Of a DNA stretch of 64,000 bases, positions 45,594-54,623 are shown one piece after another. The notes below the pieces were generated by a model. It saw only the letters and a program-made list of their open reading frames with translations, ran no database searches and was not told the origin of the DNA. Numbering within the stretch: the first letter of the stretch is position 1; the number at the start of each line of letters is the position of its first letter. This DNA is from an uncultured Bacteroides sp. (lineage in GTDB: Bacteria; Bacteroidota; Bacteroidia; Bacteroidales; Bacteroidaceae). The translations under genes were made by a program, and so were the position numbers. The stretch lies in contig CASENE010000106.1 in NCBI GenBank assembly GCA_949289265.1, positions 1 through 64,000 of the forward strand, read 5' to 3'.

Positions 45594-46216
45594 ATGTCTT
45601 TCAATTCTTCGATGTTCTTGCGGATGTCCCGCAGGTGACGGTACATCACTTTCTTATACAACAAGTAGACGATGAGCGCGTCCGCCGCCAGCAGCAGCGC
45701 GGCCACCAAGGCTTGTGTCGGGGCGGGGGCCTCGTGGTAGCCCATCGCCCAGAAGAACACGCCGTTGAAGATCAGCAGCCACAGGCTGGCCGCCACCGCC
45801 TCGGCACGTAGCCGGTGCTGGAAGCGCGTCATGCGCCGGCTCACCTCGACCACGCTCATGCGGTCGGTGCGGATGGCGCGCAACTGTCGGTACGTGATCC
45901 AGTCCCATGCCAAGCCGGCCACGATGCTCGCCAACAGGTACGTCGCCAGCACCAGCAGCCTGCGGTGCTCGTCTCCACCGTCTTCCGCCTCCGGCAGGCA
46001 TCCGCTCCATAAGCAGGCCGCGGCCACGGCCAGCAGTGCTCCCGCGCCCGTCCACAGCGACGCGCGTTGCCACCAGCGCAGGCGTTCCAGCCTCCGCCCC
46101 GTGTCGGCCCTTCCGGCAGCCGTCAGCCGTTCCACTTCCTCGTCGTTCAGCAGCGGGCGTCCCTCCAGTCGGTCGTCCAGCGCGTGCCATGATTTCTTCA
46201 GTTCGTCCAGTTCCAT
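45581..46216 (-). CDS. Membrane protein of the second sigma-factor operon, possible anti-sigma
   Basis: Protein of 211 residues not assigned to a named family. A charged N-terminus (MELDELKKSWHALDDRLEGRPLLNDEEVERL) leads to four membrane helices (WWQRASLWTGAGALLAVAAACLW, VLATYLLASIVAGLAWDWI, LWLLIFNGVFFWAMGY and ALVAALLLAADALIVYLLY). The C-terminus is cytoplasmic, with basic and Glu-rich residues. It lies 3 bp after the ECF sigma gene. An anti-sigma role is inferred from position and the cytoplasmic N-terminus only. Confidence 0.65.
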   Translation of the reverse strand: MELDELKKSWHALDDRLEGRPLLNDEEVERLTAAGRADTGRRLERLRWWQRASLWTGAGALLAVAAACLWSGCLPEAEDGGDEHRRLLVLATYLLASIVAGLAWDWITYRQLRAIRTDRMSVVEVSRRMTRFQHRLRAEAVAASLWLLIFNGVFFWAMGYHEAPAPTQALVAALLLAADALIVYLLYKKVMYRHLRDIRKNIEELKDICTE

Positions 46217-46219
46217 GCT

Positions 46220-46705
46220 TTAGTCCTCCGTTTTCATCTTTCGCAGTTTATTCTTGATGCGGCTCAGCTTGGTGGCGACGTTGGTCACCGTCAGCCCCGT
46301 GATTTCGCTGATTTCCTCGTAGCTCTTGTCGTCCAAGTAGAGCAAGACCAGCGACTTCTCCAGCTGCCCCAGGCGGTTGACGAGGGCATACATCTGCCTC
46401 AGCATCGCCTCCGTCTCGTCGTCCTCCTCCAGGCGGTCGGCCGCTTGGGCCAGGGCCACCAGCTGGGGCGCGTTCCGGCGCCGGCGCACGAAGCTGATGC
46501 ACGTGTTGAGCGCGATGCGGTATATCCACGTCGATGCCTTGCACTCGTGGCGGAAGCTGCCAAAGGCCTTCCACACGTTCAGCAGTACCTCTTGGTAGAG
46601 GTCGGCCAGGGGTGTGTCGGCCGTGGCGTACATGTAGCACACTTTGTAGATGACGCGCTCGTGGGCGCGCACCGTGGCCGCGAATTCTTGCTCCAGTTTC
46701 TCCAT
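46220..46705 (-). CDS. ECF-type RNA polymerase sigma factor (second of two)
   Basis: Sigma-70 factor of 161 residues. Region 2 is EFAATVRAHERVIYKVCYMYATADTPLADLYQEVLLNVW, and region 4 is LGQLEKSLVLLYLDDKSYEEISEITGLTVTNVATKLSRIKNKLRK. It heads a three-gene run: sigma, four-helix membrane protein, metallophosphoesterase. It is shorter than the other ECF factor in the window and not closely similar to it, so the two likely answer different signals. Confidence 0.9.
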   Translation of the reverse strand: MEKLEQEFAATVRAHERVIYKVCYMYATADTPLADLYQEVLLNVWKAFGSFRHECKASTWIYRIALNTCISFVRRRRNAPQLVALAQAADRLEEDDETEAMLRQMYALVNRLGQLEKSLVLLYLDDKSYEEISEITGLTVTNVATKLSRIKNKLRKMKTED

Positions 46706-46789
46706 GAGTCTTCTCCTTGCGCCCCGCGTTCCAGGGACGGGCTTTTACTGTATGAGTCGCAGGCAGTGCCCGCAAATCACACTTCGCTG

Positions 46790-46797
46790 CAAAAATA
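46790..46797 (-). promoter_or_regulatory. Candidate -7 element for the second sigma factor
   Basis: On the minus strand, TATTTTTG matches TAnnTTTG, 85 bp before the ATG at 46705. The 231-bp gap to the next gene holds nothing else recognisable. Confidence 0.4.
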
Positions 46798-46936
46798 CTT
46801 CTTTTTTTCGTTTCCTCCCGTCTCTTCGCGGCGGATATTTCGCCCCCGACATCCCATCCCGTTTGGGCAGCGGGGCAGGGAGAACGTTTGGCGAGGCGCG
46901 GGGAGACGAGAGGGGCGCAGGGAGACAGGCAGGAAG

Positions 46937-48109
46937 TCATCGTCGCATGAACTCGCCTTTGCCACGCATCCGGCATACCAGGCGCCAACGCAGCGATTGC
47001 AGGGGATGCAACAGGTCGAAGATGGGGAGGCTGAAGAGGTAGCGGCGCTCTTCGCCCAAAGCACGCGCCGTGCGGCGGACGGCATAAGCCTGCACCGTCC
47101 AGCGGACGAGGAAAGCCAGCACGGCCAGTCCGGCCACAAACCATTGTCCGCGCACGAGGCCGATGCACAGGGTGGTTATCCATGCGGCATGAAACAGGAG
47201 TCTGGTCAGTGTGTCGAAGCCCAAGAGATAGCGCGCCCAGCCTCGGTACAAGCGGGCGGTGGAGGCGCGGCCAATCTTTTCTTCCCGCCAGTCTTTGGCT
47301 CGCATGCAGGGAGGACGCCGCACAGTGGCCCGCGCGTCGGTCTCCACCTGGGTGTTGCGGCCCGTGGCTACGCTGTTGACAAAGAGGTCGTCGTCGCCGC
47401 GCAGCAGGTTGAGGTGGGCCGAGAATCCCTTTTGGCGGAAGAATGCCTCTTTGCGATAGGCCAAGTTTCCGCCCAGGCCCAAGTAGGGCTGTCGTCCGAT
47501 GGCGGCTCCCAGGTAACGCATGCCAAGCAGCAGTGCGTCGTAAGCCGCGCAGCGTTGCAGCCATCCGCGTCCAGAGGCGTATCCGCAGTATCCCAACACC
47601 ACGTCGATGCCGGGGCGGAAGCGGCGGGACAGGAGGCGAAGCCATTGGTCGGAGGCCGGACGGCAGTCGGGGTCGGTAAGTACCAGCCAGTCATGTTTGG
47701 CCGCGCGTATGCCCAAGGTCAGGCCCAGCTTCTTATGACTGATGTAGCGCGACGAGTCGGGCACGAAACTGTGGTACAGGTGCGGGCAGCGGGATTCCAG
47801 TTGGGTCAGGTAGTCGGCAGTGCCGTCGTCCGTTCCGTCGGTGACGACGATGACCTCGAACGTGGGATAGTCTTGTTCCAACACGGCGGTCAGGTTGGCC
47901 TTGAGTTGCGCGCAGGCTTCGTGGGCATACAGGATGACGGACAGGGGCGGGCAATCGGCCGACGAGGCCTCGTTCCTCTTCTTTTCCCGCTTTTGTCGGC
48001 GGGGAATGCGCAAGTAGAATCCGGCCTGATAGAGCAATTGGATAAGCAGCAAACCGCCCGTGACGGCCAGCAGCAACGTTTCGCACGAATCAAATGTCAG
48101 TAAAGTCAT
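46937..48109 (-). CDS. Membrane glycosyltransferase, GT2 family
   Basis: Protein of 390 residues: an N-terminal membrane helix (LLLAVTGGLLLIQLLYQAGFYL), a GT-A catalytic domain from about residue 50 (LSVILYAHEACAQLKANL, VIVVTDGTDDGTADYL, LVLTDPDCRPASDQWL with the metal-binding DPD), and LGLGGNLAYRKEAFF. Helices near residues 305-355 (LLFHAAWITTLCIGLVRG, FVAGLAVLAFLVRW) end the chain. It resembles polysaccharide-building transferases; the sugar is unknown. The start at 48109 is chosen because the -7 box lies just upstream. Confidence 0.85.
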   Translation of the reverse strand: MTLLTFDSCETLLLAVTGGLLLIQLLYQAGFYLRIPRRQKREKKRNEASSADCPPLSVILYAHEACAQLKANLTAVLEQDYPTFEVIVVTDGTDDGTADYLTQLESRCPHLYHSFVPDSSRYISHKKLGLTLGIRAAKHDWLVLTDPDCRPASDQWLRLLSRRFRPGIDVVLGYCGYASGRGWLQRCAAYDALLLGMRYLGAAIGRQPYLGLGGNLAYRKEAFFRQKGFSAHLNLLRGDDDLFVNSVATGRNTQVETDARATVRRPPCMRAKDWREEKIGRASTARLYRGWARYLLGFDTLTRLLFHAAWITTLCIGLVRGQWFVAGLAVLAFLVRWTVQAYAVRRTARALGEERRYLFSLPIFDLLHPLQSLRWRLVCRMRGKGEFMRR

Positions 48110-48134
48110 AACGTATGGGTCAGGTAAGTCGTTG

Positions 48135-48142
48135 CAAAGGTA
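48135..48142 (-). promoter_or_regulatory. Candidate -7 element for the GT2 gene
   Basis: On the minus strand, TACCTTTG matches TAnnTTTG, 26 bp before the start at 48109. Confidence 0.5.
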
Positions 48143-48192
48143 CAAAAAAAGCTGCCGCCGGATAGGTGGGGCTGCCTTTTTCTTGCCTTCGT

Positions 48193-48837
48193 TCAGAGCA
48201 CGGGCACGCTGTCGAACCGCGTTCCCGGGAAGTTACGTTCGATGTAGTCCTGGAGGTATCGGCGGGTGTCATCGCGTATGGTGGTGTCTGCCACGTCTGG
48301 ATAGAGGTTATAGAGCACCGTGTGCAGAGGGATGTTCCGCTTGAGGATGGCCTCCAGACCCAGCAGGGTATGGCTGATGCTGCCCAGCCGTCTCGAGGTG
48401 ACGAAGACGAGGGGGGCGCGGCGCGCGGCAATGTAGTCGATGGTGAGCAGACGGTCGGCGAGGGGCACCATCAATCCCCCGGCGCATTCCACCAGTACCA
48501 CCTGATAGCGTCGCGCCAGTTCGTCGGTGGCTCGCCCTATCTTTTCTAGATCGATGGGTCTGTGGTCGATGCGGGCAGCCAGGTGGGGCGAGCAGGGGTA
48601 GGAATAGACTTCGGGGGCTGTCAGTCCTTCGCTGTCTTCGGGCATAGGGCCGGTGCCCATCAGCCTGCGGTGTACGTCAATGTCTTCCGAGTGTCCGTCC
48701 GCGCATCCCGTCTGCACCAATTTCTGGGTAATGACGCGCAGACCTGCCCGCCGAAGTTGTCGGGCCAGCCAACCTGTACAGTAGGTCTTGCCGGCATCAG
48801 TGTCAATGCCACTCACGTAGTAGATGTTTGATTCCAT
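48193..48837 (-). CDS. bioD: Dethiobiotin synthetase
   Basis: ATP-dependent ligase of 214 residues that closes the ureido ring of dethiobiotin. The P-loop is SGIDTDAGKTYCTG at the N-terminus, and VLVECAGGLMVPL is the Walker B-like segment. It lies on the same strand as the other bio genes but 203 bp after bioC, with its own repeat-containing upstream region, so it may have a separate promoter. Confidence 0.95.
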   Translation of the reverse strand: MESNIYYVSGIDTDAGKTYCTGWLARQLRRAGLRVITQKLVQTGCADGHSEDIDVHRRLMGTGPMPEDSEGLTAPEVYSYPCSPHLAARIDHRPIDLEKIGRATDELARRYQVVLVECAGGLMVPLADRLLTIDYIAARRAPLVFVTSRRLGSISHTLLGLEAILKRNIPLHTVLYNLYPDVADTTIRDDTRRYLQDYIERNFPGTRFDSVPVL

Positions 48838-48861
48838 TGTATATTATATTTAGTTTAAGCA

Positions 48862-49000
48862 GATGTTGCACATGAGTTTGTCGCATGAAGCTACGGGAAA
48901 GGAAGGGGATAGCGGCTACCTGGACGTAGAAAAGGTGCCACCTTTTCCTACAATCAGTGCCACCTTTTCTTAGAATCAGTGCCACCTTTTCCTATCCTTC
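48862..49000. repeat. 22-bp tandem hairpin array G1 with leader, upstream of bioD
   Basis: GTGCCACCTTTTC recurs at 48935, 48957 and 48979, exactly 22 bp apart, with spacers like CTACAATCA. AGGTG/CACCT arms are seen in the first unit. A 73-bp leader from 48862 (GATGTTG...GAAAAG) closely matches the leader at 63859. The gap 48838-49040 contains nothing else. Confidence 0.85.
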
Positions 49001-49040
49001 CCGATGAGAAAGCAGCGTTATCTTAGCGTATAGGTTGCGC

Positions 49041-49820
49041 CTAAAAAACCTGTCGACGGTCTTCCTTGTCCACGATTACATACACGGGGTGGTAGGTCAG
49101 CGGCACTCGTCCGTCGGCCAGTGCGAAGAGGCGGATGTATTCGTCGCAGAAGGCTTGCAGGCGGTTGCGCGTCCAAATGCGTTTTTCGGTGCCCGTCACT
49201 CCCGTCTGTTTCAGGTGGCGGAGTACATCCGTAGGGGTAGGGAAGGTGAGCGTGGCCACCTCCTCCGAGGCATGAAGCAGCCGAAGACCGACGGGAAGCA
49301 ACGATGTCAACTCTTGGGCGGTGAGGTAGTGCAGGCCGTTGCCTGTCAGGGCACGAATCTCGTTGAGGTTCTCCGGCCCGAAGGTACTGAAGGCCAATAT
49401 TCCTCCCCGGGGAAGGGCGTCGAGGCAACGCTGGAAGAAGTCGCCGGGCGAGGCAAACCATTGCAGGGTGGAGCAGGAGGTGATGATTCGCGTCTGCGGA
49501 GGTATGGGCAACGCTTCGGCATCGCCCGGCAGGAAGTGTACGTAGGGGAGGGTCAGCAGGTCGCTCAGGCTCAATTCCATGTCGGGACAGAGGTCGTTCA
49601 GCCATAGTTCCCTCGGGTGGAGTGCTTCGAGTAACAAGCGTGAATAGATGCCCGTGCCGCACCCCACTTCCAATACTCCCTTTCCCGTCAGGTCGTTGGG
49701 GGCTACGCAGGTCTGTAGCAGGTGCAGCATGTGGGCAGCGGCCTGGTGCTGCACGCGGGCTTCGCGGTCGTAGGTTTTCCGTGCCCGTGCAAATCCCTCG
49801 GCTATCAGTCGTTTCTCCAT
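49041..49820 (-). CDS. bioC: Malonyl-ACP O-methyltransferase
   Basis: SAM methyltransferase of 259 residues that methylates malonyl-ACP so that fatty-acid enzymes can build pimeloyl-ACP methyl ester. The SAM motif is KGVLEVGCGTGIYSRLLLEA, and the N-terminal KTYDREARVQHQAAAHML and mid-region IITSCSTLQWFASPGDFFQRCL are BioC-like. The start at 49820 lies inside the bioG gene (16-base overlap), showing translational coupling. An upstream ATG at 49904 adds residues encoded within bioG. Confidence 0.92.
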   Translation of the reverse strand: MEKRLIAEGFARARKTYDREARVQHQAAAHMLHLLQTCVAPNDLTGKGVLEVGCGTGIYSRLLLEALHPRELWLNDLCPDMELSLSDLLTLPYVHFLPGDAEALPIPPQTRIITSCSTLQWFASPGDFFQRCLDALPRGGILAFSTFGPENLNEIRALTGNGLHYLTAQELTSLLPVGLRLLHASEEVATLTFPTPTDVLRHLKQTGVTGTEKRIWTRNRLQAFCDEYIRLFALADGRVPLTYHPVYVIVDKEDRRQVF

Positions 49821-50467
49821 ATGTCTTGCAGGTAGAGATGAAACATGGATTCGCTGTAGTGCGCGTCCTCCATCGTGCGGACTGGTACGCCCAATTCCTT
49901 CCATGCCCTAAGCTGGTTGTCGGGCGGGATGATGCGGTCTTGTCGGCCCACTACGGCTTCGGTCCAGCACAAGGTGGATGCTGGCAGCGAGGTTTGCATG
50001 TGGCTGATGGCACGCATCTCTTCGGCCAACTCGTCTACTGGGCGGCGAGGGGTGACGCGCAGGAATTGGTGGAAGGCCGGGGCGTCGAGACACATGCGCC
50101 GACAGAACTTGTGCAAGGACGTGGGACTGAGGTTGCGCAGTGTGCCCTGCCAGATGTCGGGATGTATGCCGCGTGTCGCGTCGATGGGGAAGGGCGTCCC
50201 GTTCAGTGCGATGCTTCTCTCCACATCCATGCCCAATTGCGGCACTACGTGTGTGGCGGCCCATACGCCCATCGACCAACCCACCACGTCGATGCCCTCG
50301 TAATCCGCCACGGGCAGATTGGCCGCCAGCGTGCGGTAGTCGTAGCATACCAGCAGGTCTCTTCCCTCGGGGCGGTAGTGGCGGAAAGGCGTGGCATCCG
50401 AAGCCCAGCCCGCAAAGAACAAGAGCAGGCGGGAATGATGTTCGTGTATGATGTATTCGTAGGTCAT
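49805..50467 (-). CDS. bioG: Pimeloyl-ACP methyl ester esterase, BioG (DUF452) type
   Basis: Alpha/beta hydrolase of 220 residues that releases pimeloyl-ACP from its methyl ester. The start MTYEYIIHEHHSRLLLFFAGWASDATPF, the nucleophile elbow VGWSMGVWAA (Ser), and the C-terminal catalytic His in MEDAHYSESMF match BioG rather than BioH. The ATG at 50467 overlaps the bioF stop as ATGA. It supplies the step between BioC and BioF. Confidence 0.9.
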   Translation of the reverse strand: MTYEYIIHEHHSRLLLFFAGWASDATPFRHYRPEGRDLLVCYDYRTLAANLPVADYEGIDVVGWSMGVWAATHVVPQLGMDVERSIALNGTPFPIDATRGIHPDIWQGTLRNLSPTSLHKFCRRMCLDAPAFHQFLRVTPRRPVDELAEEMRAISHMQTSLPASTLCWTEAVVGRQDRIIPPDNQLRAWKELGVPVRTMEDAHYSESMFHLYLQDIWRND

Positions 50468-51657
50468 GAGTCTGTGTGATGTTGTTTGGGATGTAAGATA
50501 AATGGGGTCGAAGCAGCCAGTTCGTGCGTCAGATTCTTCACCTCTTCGTCTGTCAAGTCGGCACGCAGGGAAAGGCGTAGGCGGGACGTGCCTTCGGGCA
50601 CCGTGGGCGGACGGACAGGCAGCAGGTAGAAACCTCGGCGTTGCACCTGCTCGGCCAAACGTATGGTGTCTCCGCTGCGCCCCACGGGGATGGGCACGAT
50701 GTGGCTGTGCGAGGCTGTCGAGATTCCCTGAGCCTGTAGTGCCTCGTGTACGTAGCGGGTCATGCAGGCCAGGCGGCGGCGTTTGTCCTTCATCTCTGGC
50801 AAGCGTCGGATGACATACAGGCTCCAAGCTGCTACCAGTGGGGGAAGGGCGGTGGTGAAGATGAAGGGTCTCATGCGGTTCACCAGACTGTCGCGCACGC
50901 TCTGCCTGCATACTACGAAAGCTCCCGCCGAGGCGGCTGCTTTGCCCAGCGTGCCCACCAGCAGGTCGATGTCCGACGTGACGCCTGCCTCTTCCGCGCA
51001 TCCCAGTCCTTTGGAACCGCGAAGACCGAAAGCATGGGCCTCGTCTACATATAATATAATGTGTGGATAACGGCGTTTCAGTTCGACCAGTTCGCGCAAC
51101 GGTGCCTCGTCGCCGTCCATGCTGAAGATGCTTTCGGTGACGATGAATATCCGTTGGTGGGCCTCCCCCTCCTGCTTGAGCAACCGTTCCAGGTGACTGA
51201 GGTCGTTGTGCCGATAGCGTATCCAGTGCGCCTGGCCCAGGCGCATGCCGTCAATGAGGCTGGCGTGTACCAATTTGTCGGCCAGTATGAGGTCGTCCTT
51301 CCCCGCCAGGGCAGGCAGTATGCCCGTGTTGGCATCGTAGCCGCTGTTGAAGGTCAGGGCAGCCTCCGCTCCGTAGAGCCGGGCCAGCGTTGCCTCCAGC
51401 TCGTCGAACACCGGGTGGTTGCCTGTGAGCAAACGCGAGGAAGAGGAGGAAGGCAGCGACCACCGGGGCGACACCTGTCGCAGGAAGTCGGCATACAGCG
51501 CGTGGTCGGCGGCCAGGCCCAGATAGTCGTTGGACGAGAGGTTGAGCATCCGTCGGCCTTCTTTCAGCAAGTAGCGTCCTTCCTGTTCGGCGTGTGCCAA
51601 GGTACGGTAATTGCCCGTCGCCTTCAGTGCCTCCAGTTGAGATTGTAGAAAGTCCAT
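50464..51657 (-). CDS. bioF: 8-amino-7-oxononanoate synthase
   Basis: PLP-dependent synthase of 397 residues joining pimeloyl-ACP and alanine. NLSSNDYLGLA and FNSGYDANTGIL are substrate motifs, VDEAHAFGLRGSKGLG has the Asp near PLP, and LVGTLGKAAASAGAF has the Schiff-base Lys. It sits 36 bp after bioBA and overlaps bioG by four bases. Confidence 0.95.
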   Translation of the reverse strand: MDFLQSQLEALKATGNYRTLAHAEQEGRYLLKEGRRMLNLSSNDYLGLAADHALYADFLRQVSPRWSLPSSSSSRLLTGNHPVFDELEATLARLYGAEAALTFNSGYDANTGILPALAGKDDLILADKLVHASLIDGMRLGQAHWIRYRHNDLSHLERLLKQEGEAHQRIFIVTESIFSMDGDEAPLRELVELKRRYPHIILYVDEAHAFGLRGSKGLGCAEEAGVTSDIDLLVGTLGKAAASAGAFVVCRQSVRDSLVNRMRPFIFTTALPPLVAAWSLYVIRRLPEMKDKRRRLACMTRYVHEALQAQGISTASHSHIVPIPVGRSGDTIRLAEQVQRRGFYLLPVRPPTVPEGTSRLRLSLRADLTDEEVKNLTHELAASTPFILHPKQHHTDS

Positions 51658-51693
51658 AGATGAGGTAGTATATATTTAGGGTAGATTCCTTAT

Positions 51694-53949
51694 TTACTGT
51701 TCCGTCACCACCTTTATCAGGCCCCGCGTCAGTTTCGATAGTTCTTCCGGCTGAATCACGTAGGGCGGCATCACGTAGGCCAGCCGTCCGAAGGGGCGCA
51801 CCCAGATGCCCTCCTCCACGAAGCGGCGTTGCATGCGGGCCATGTCCACAGGCTGCTTCAGCTCGATGACGCCAATGGTGCCCAATACCCGCACGTCGTT
51901 CACTTCGGGTAGCTGTCGGGCCGGCTCTAACTCCTCCTTCAGCTGACGCTCAATGCGCGCCACCCGCCCCTGCCAGTCATACTCCGGCGAAGTCAGCAGG
52001 CGGATGGAGGCGCACGCCACGGCACAGGCCAGCGGATTGCCCATGAACGTCGGTCCGTGCATGAACACCCCCGGCGTGTGTGCCGAGAGCATGTCTGCCA
52101 CCTCGTTGGTGGCCAGCACGGCCGCCATGGTCATGTATCCGCCCGTCAGTGCTTTGCCTATGGTCATGATGTCCGGCTCCACCCCGGCGTGTTCCCAGGC
52201 AAAGAGCCGTCCGGTGCGCCCGAAGCCTGTGGCTATCTCGTCGAAGATGAGTAGCAGGCCATGCTCACGGCAGTGGCGGGCCGCCTCCACCAAGTACTGG
52301 GGGTGGTAGAACCACATGCCGCCTGCTCCTTGCACGATGGGCTCCAGAATGAGGGCGGCCAGCGTGTCGGCATGGGTGGTGATGAGGGCGCGCAGTTCGT
52401 CGATGTCGTGCTCGTCCCATGCCCCGTCGAAGCGCGAGCGGGGCTGGGGGGCGAAGTATCGCTTGGGCAGGGCAGGGCCGAAGAGCGAGTGCATGCCGGT
52501 GACGGGGTCGCACACGGACATGGCATTCCATGTGTCGCCATGATACCCGCTGCGGATGGTCACGAAGTTCTGCTTCTTCGCCAAGTGGGTAAGGCCGGGG
52601 TGCGACAGGCTCTTGGCATACCAGTATTGCACTGCCATCTTCATGGCCACCTCTACCGACACTGATCCCGAGTCGGCATAGAATATCTTCTGAAGCCTGG
52701 GCGGCACGAGGGGCAGCAGGAGGCGCGCCAGTTCGATGGCCGGGTCGTGCGTCAGCCCGCCGAACATCACGTGCGACATCTGTTCTAACTGTGCTTGGGC
52801 AGCCTGGTTCAACTCCGGGCGGTTGTAGCCATGCACAGCGCACCACCACGACGACATGCCGTCCACAAGGCGTTGTCCCGTCGAGAGCGTGAGCGTGGCT
52901 CCGCGAGCACTTGCTACTTTATAGACAGGCAGGGGATGGGAAGTGGAGGTATAGGGGTGCCACAGGTGCAGGGTGTCCGTCAGGGTGTCGTCCGGCTCGT
53001 ACCCGGCTTCTTGCGCCAGACGATGGTCTTCGGAAGACGTGGAGCCGGTGGTGGTGAGCAGGTCGCCGGTGATGGCCGCATTGATGCCGATGTACATGGC
53101 GCGCCGTTGGACGTCTTTGGAGAAGCGTTTCCTGCCTCCCGCAAAACGCAGGGCGGCGCGTGGCAGGATAAAGCGGAAGAGGGCCACGGTGGTCAGCAGG
53201 TCTTCGTCGCTCAAGAGGGGTTGGTGTGCTAAGGGAGTGCCGGGGATGGGAGCCAGTACGTTGAGGGGCACGGAGGCAATGTCCAGCTCACGCAACCGGA
53301 AGGCCAGCTCGATGCGTTGCTCCACCGATTCGCCCATGCCGATGATGCCGCCGCTGCACACTTCCAGCCCCGCACGGCGGGCAGCTTGCAGGGTGTTTAT
53401 CTTGTCTTCCTGCGTGTGGGTGGTGCAAAGGGTGGGGAAGTAAGAGGGGGCTGTCTCCAGGTTGCAATGATAGCGCGTGATGCCGGCATCGGCCAGGCTT
53501 CGCATGCCTTCTTCATCCACCAGTCCCAGGGAGGCGCAGAGGCGGATGGAGGTGTGTTGGCGCAGGTAGCGGGCGGTGTCGCAAAGGCGCTCCAAGAGTT
53601 GCCGAGAAGGGCGTCGCCCGCTGATGACGAGCGAGAAACGACCGATGCCTTGCGCTTCGTGCAGGCGAGCCTGGCGCAGGCATTCGTCCTTGTCCACCAG
53701 GTCATAAATCTCTGCCCCCGTGTGGTGGTGGGCCGACTGGGCGCACCACTTGCAGTCTTCTGGGCAGCGACCGGAGCGTGCATTGATGATGGAGCAGAAG
53801 TCCGCCCTGCGGTCGGCCAGGCGGAGCGTGATTTCGTGTGCTGCTTCGTACAATGCCTCCTTATCGGGCATCGCGGCCAGGCCGAGGGCCTCCGTCGGGG
53901 TGATGCTCCCTCCGCGGAGAACTTTTTCTTTCAGGTCTTGTATCTTCAT
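51694..53949 (-). CDS. bioBA: Fused biotin synthase - adenosylmethionine-8-amino-7-oxononanoate aminotransferase
   Basis: Bifunctional enzyme of 751 residues. Residues 1 to about 320 are BioB: the radical-SAM cluster motif is [13 protein letters not shown], with [12 protein letters not shown] and [11 protein letters not shown]. From about 335 the BioA half begins with [30 protein letters not shown], the [17 protein letters not shown] helix, [19 protein letters not shown] and [11 protein letters not shown] (PLP Lys) follow. BioA makes 7,8-diaminopelargonate and BioB inserts sulfur at the end of the pathway, so one chain holds two non-consecutive steps. I recall this fusion from other Bacteroides. 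It is probably the first main gene of the bio operon. Confidence 0.96.
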   Translation of the reverse strand: MKIQDLKEKVLRGGSITPTEALGLAAMPDKEALYEAAHEITLRLADRRADFCSIINARSGRCPEDCKWCAQSAHHHTGAEIYDLVDKDECLRQARLHEAQGIGRFSLVISGRRPSRQLLERLCDTARYLRQHTSIRLCASLGLVDEEGMRSLADAGITRYHCNLETAPSYFPTLCTTHTQEDKINTLQAARRAGLEVCSGGIIGMGESVEQRIELAFRLRELDIASVPLNVLAPIPGTPLAHQPLLSDEDLLTTVALFRFILPRAALRFAGGRKRFSKDVQRRAMYIGINAAITGDLLTTTGSTSSEDHRLAQEAGYEPDDTLTDTLHLWHPYTSTSHPLPVYKVASARGATLTLSTGQRLVDGMSSWWCAVHGYNRPELNQAAQAQLEQMSHVMFGGLTHDPAIELARLLLPLVPPRLQKIFYADSGSVSVEVAMKMAVQYWYAKSLSHPGLTHLAKKQNFVTIRSGYHGDTWNAMSVCDPVTGMHSLFGPALPKRYFAPQPRSRFDGAWDEHDIDELRALITTHADTLAALILEPIVQGAGGMWFYHPQYLVEAARHCREHGLLLIFDEIATGFGRTGRLFAWEHAGVEPDIMTIGKALTGGYMTMAAVLATNEVADMLSAHTPGVFMHGPTFMGNPLACAVACASIRLLTSPEYDWQGRVARIERQLKEELEPARQLPEVNDVRVLGTIGVIELKQPVDMARMQRRFVEEGIWVRPFGRLAYVMPPYVIQPEELSKLTRGLIKVVTEQ

Positions 53950-54166
53950 AAGGGGTTTCTTTAAAGTCTGAGGGTTCGTGCTCGGCGATGGAAGCAGCCG
54001 TGCCGACGCTCACCTGCTTGTCCAAGGCGCGGTTGGCCACGTCGTGGTGCAGATGCCCGATGGTGACACACCGGCCTACGCTGGCGAAGGCGGCATATCG
54101 TCCGCGACTCCAGCGGCGGAAGCGCAGAGCGGGGCGGTTCAACAAGGTATGCACGGTTGGTCTCAT
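53861..54166 (-). CDS. Small basic protein overlapping the bioBA start
   Basis: A 101-codon frame from ATG 54166. The first ~75 residues ([19 protein letters not shown], then [30 protein letters not shown]) have a compositional pattern I associate, not firmly, with short Bacteroidales proteins near vitamin or TonB-type genes. The last ~29 codons overlap bioBA in another frame and look like noise (Arg/Pro-rich). The conserved part ends before bioBA starts. If real, it is the first gene of the bio operon and would couple to bioBA. No function is claimed. Confidence 0.45.
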   Translation of the reverse strand: MRPTVHTLLNRPALRFRRWSRGRYAAFASVGRCVTIGHLHHDVANRALDKQVSVGTAASIAEHEPSDFKETPYEDTRPERKSSPRREHHPDGGPRPGRDAR

Positions 54167-54257
54167 CTGTTTCCGAATTAAAAAAGTAATGCGCACGGCC
54201 CTTCCGTGGGAAGGGAACAGCCTGCTGCCTTGAAGCAGCCAGACCGCTACTGAATAG

Positions 54258-54366
54258 CTCCCGACCTGGCTTTCTAATACCCGCTTCCTGGGACTCTATT
54301 ACCCGCCATCGGGGACTACTATGCCCGCTTCCTGGGAGTACTATGCCACTAAACGCTGAGAGACAG
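54258..54366. repeat. 22-bp tandem hairpin array E
   Basis: Units start at 54258, 54280, 54302 and 54324, exactly 22 bp apart, with cores CCCGCTTCCTGGGA and CCCGCCATCGGGGA. It ends in GCCACTAAACGCTGAGAG (54345 on), the reverse complement of the boundary at 32019. The 457-bp gap 54167-54623 contains this array and the proS promoter. Confidence 0.82.
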
Positions 54367-54451
54367 TCTGTTTCAAGCCGCTTCTAAAGGCATCCGGCGG
54401 AAATGCCGTGCGGTATGCGGATGCAAATGTAATATAAAAGCGGAATACTTG

Positions 54452-54481
54452 CTTGCTTTCGACCGAAAATTCGTAATTTTG
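54452..54481 (+). promoter_or_regulatory. Promoter of proS
   Basis: TAATTTTG (54474-54481) matches TAnnTTTG, and CTTG at 54452-54455 is an imperfect -33 box, 18 bp upstream. The ATG is about 140 bp downstream, so a long leader is predicted. Confidence 0.5.
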
Positions 54482-54623
54482 CACGCTCTGAATGAGCACT
54501 TGGAGGGAACCGTCATGGCACTAATCGGCACAGATGCGCCCAGGTTGAAGGTTTCATCTGCGGATATCGGCGGTTTCGGTCAGACAGTGCATACCTTTGA
54601 TTGTAACTTAAACAAAATAGAAA

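Noticed and set aside
46445..48103. A 552-codon plus-strand frame opposite the sigma factor and GT2 genes
   Set aside because: Antisense to two genes with clear motifs; low-complexity translation.
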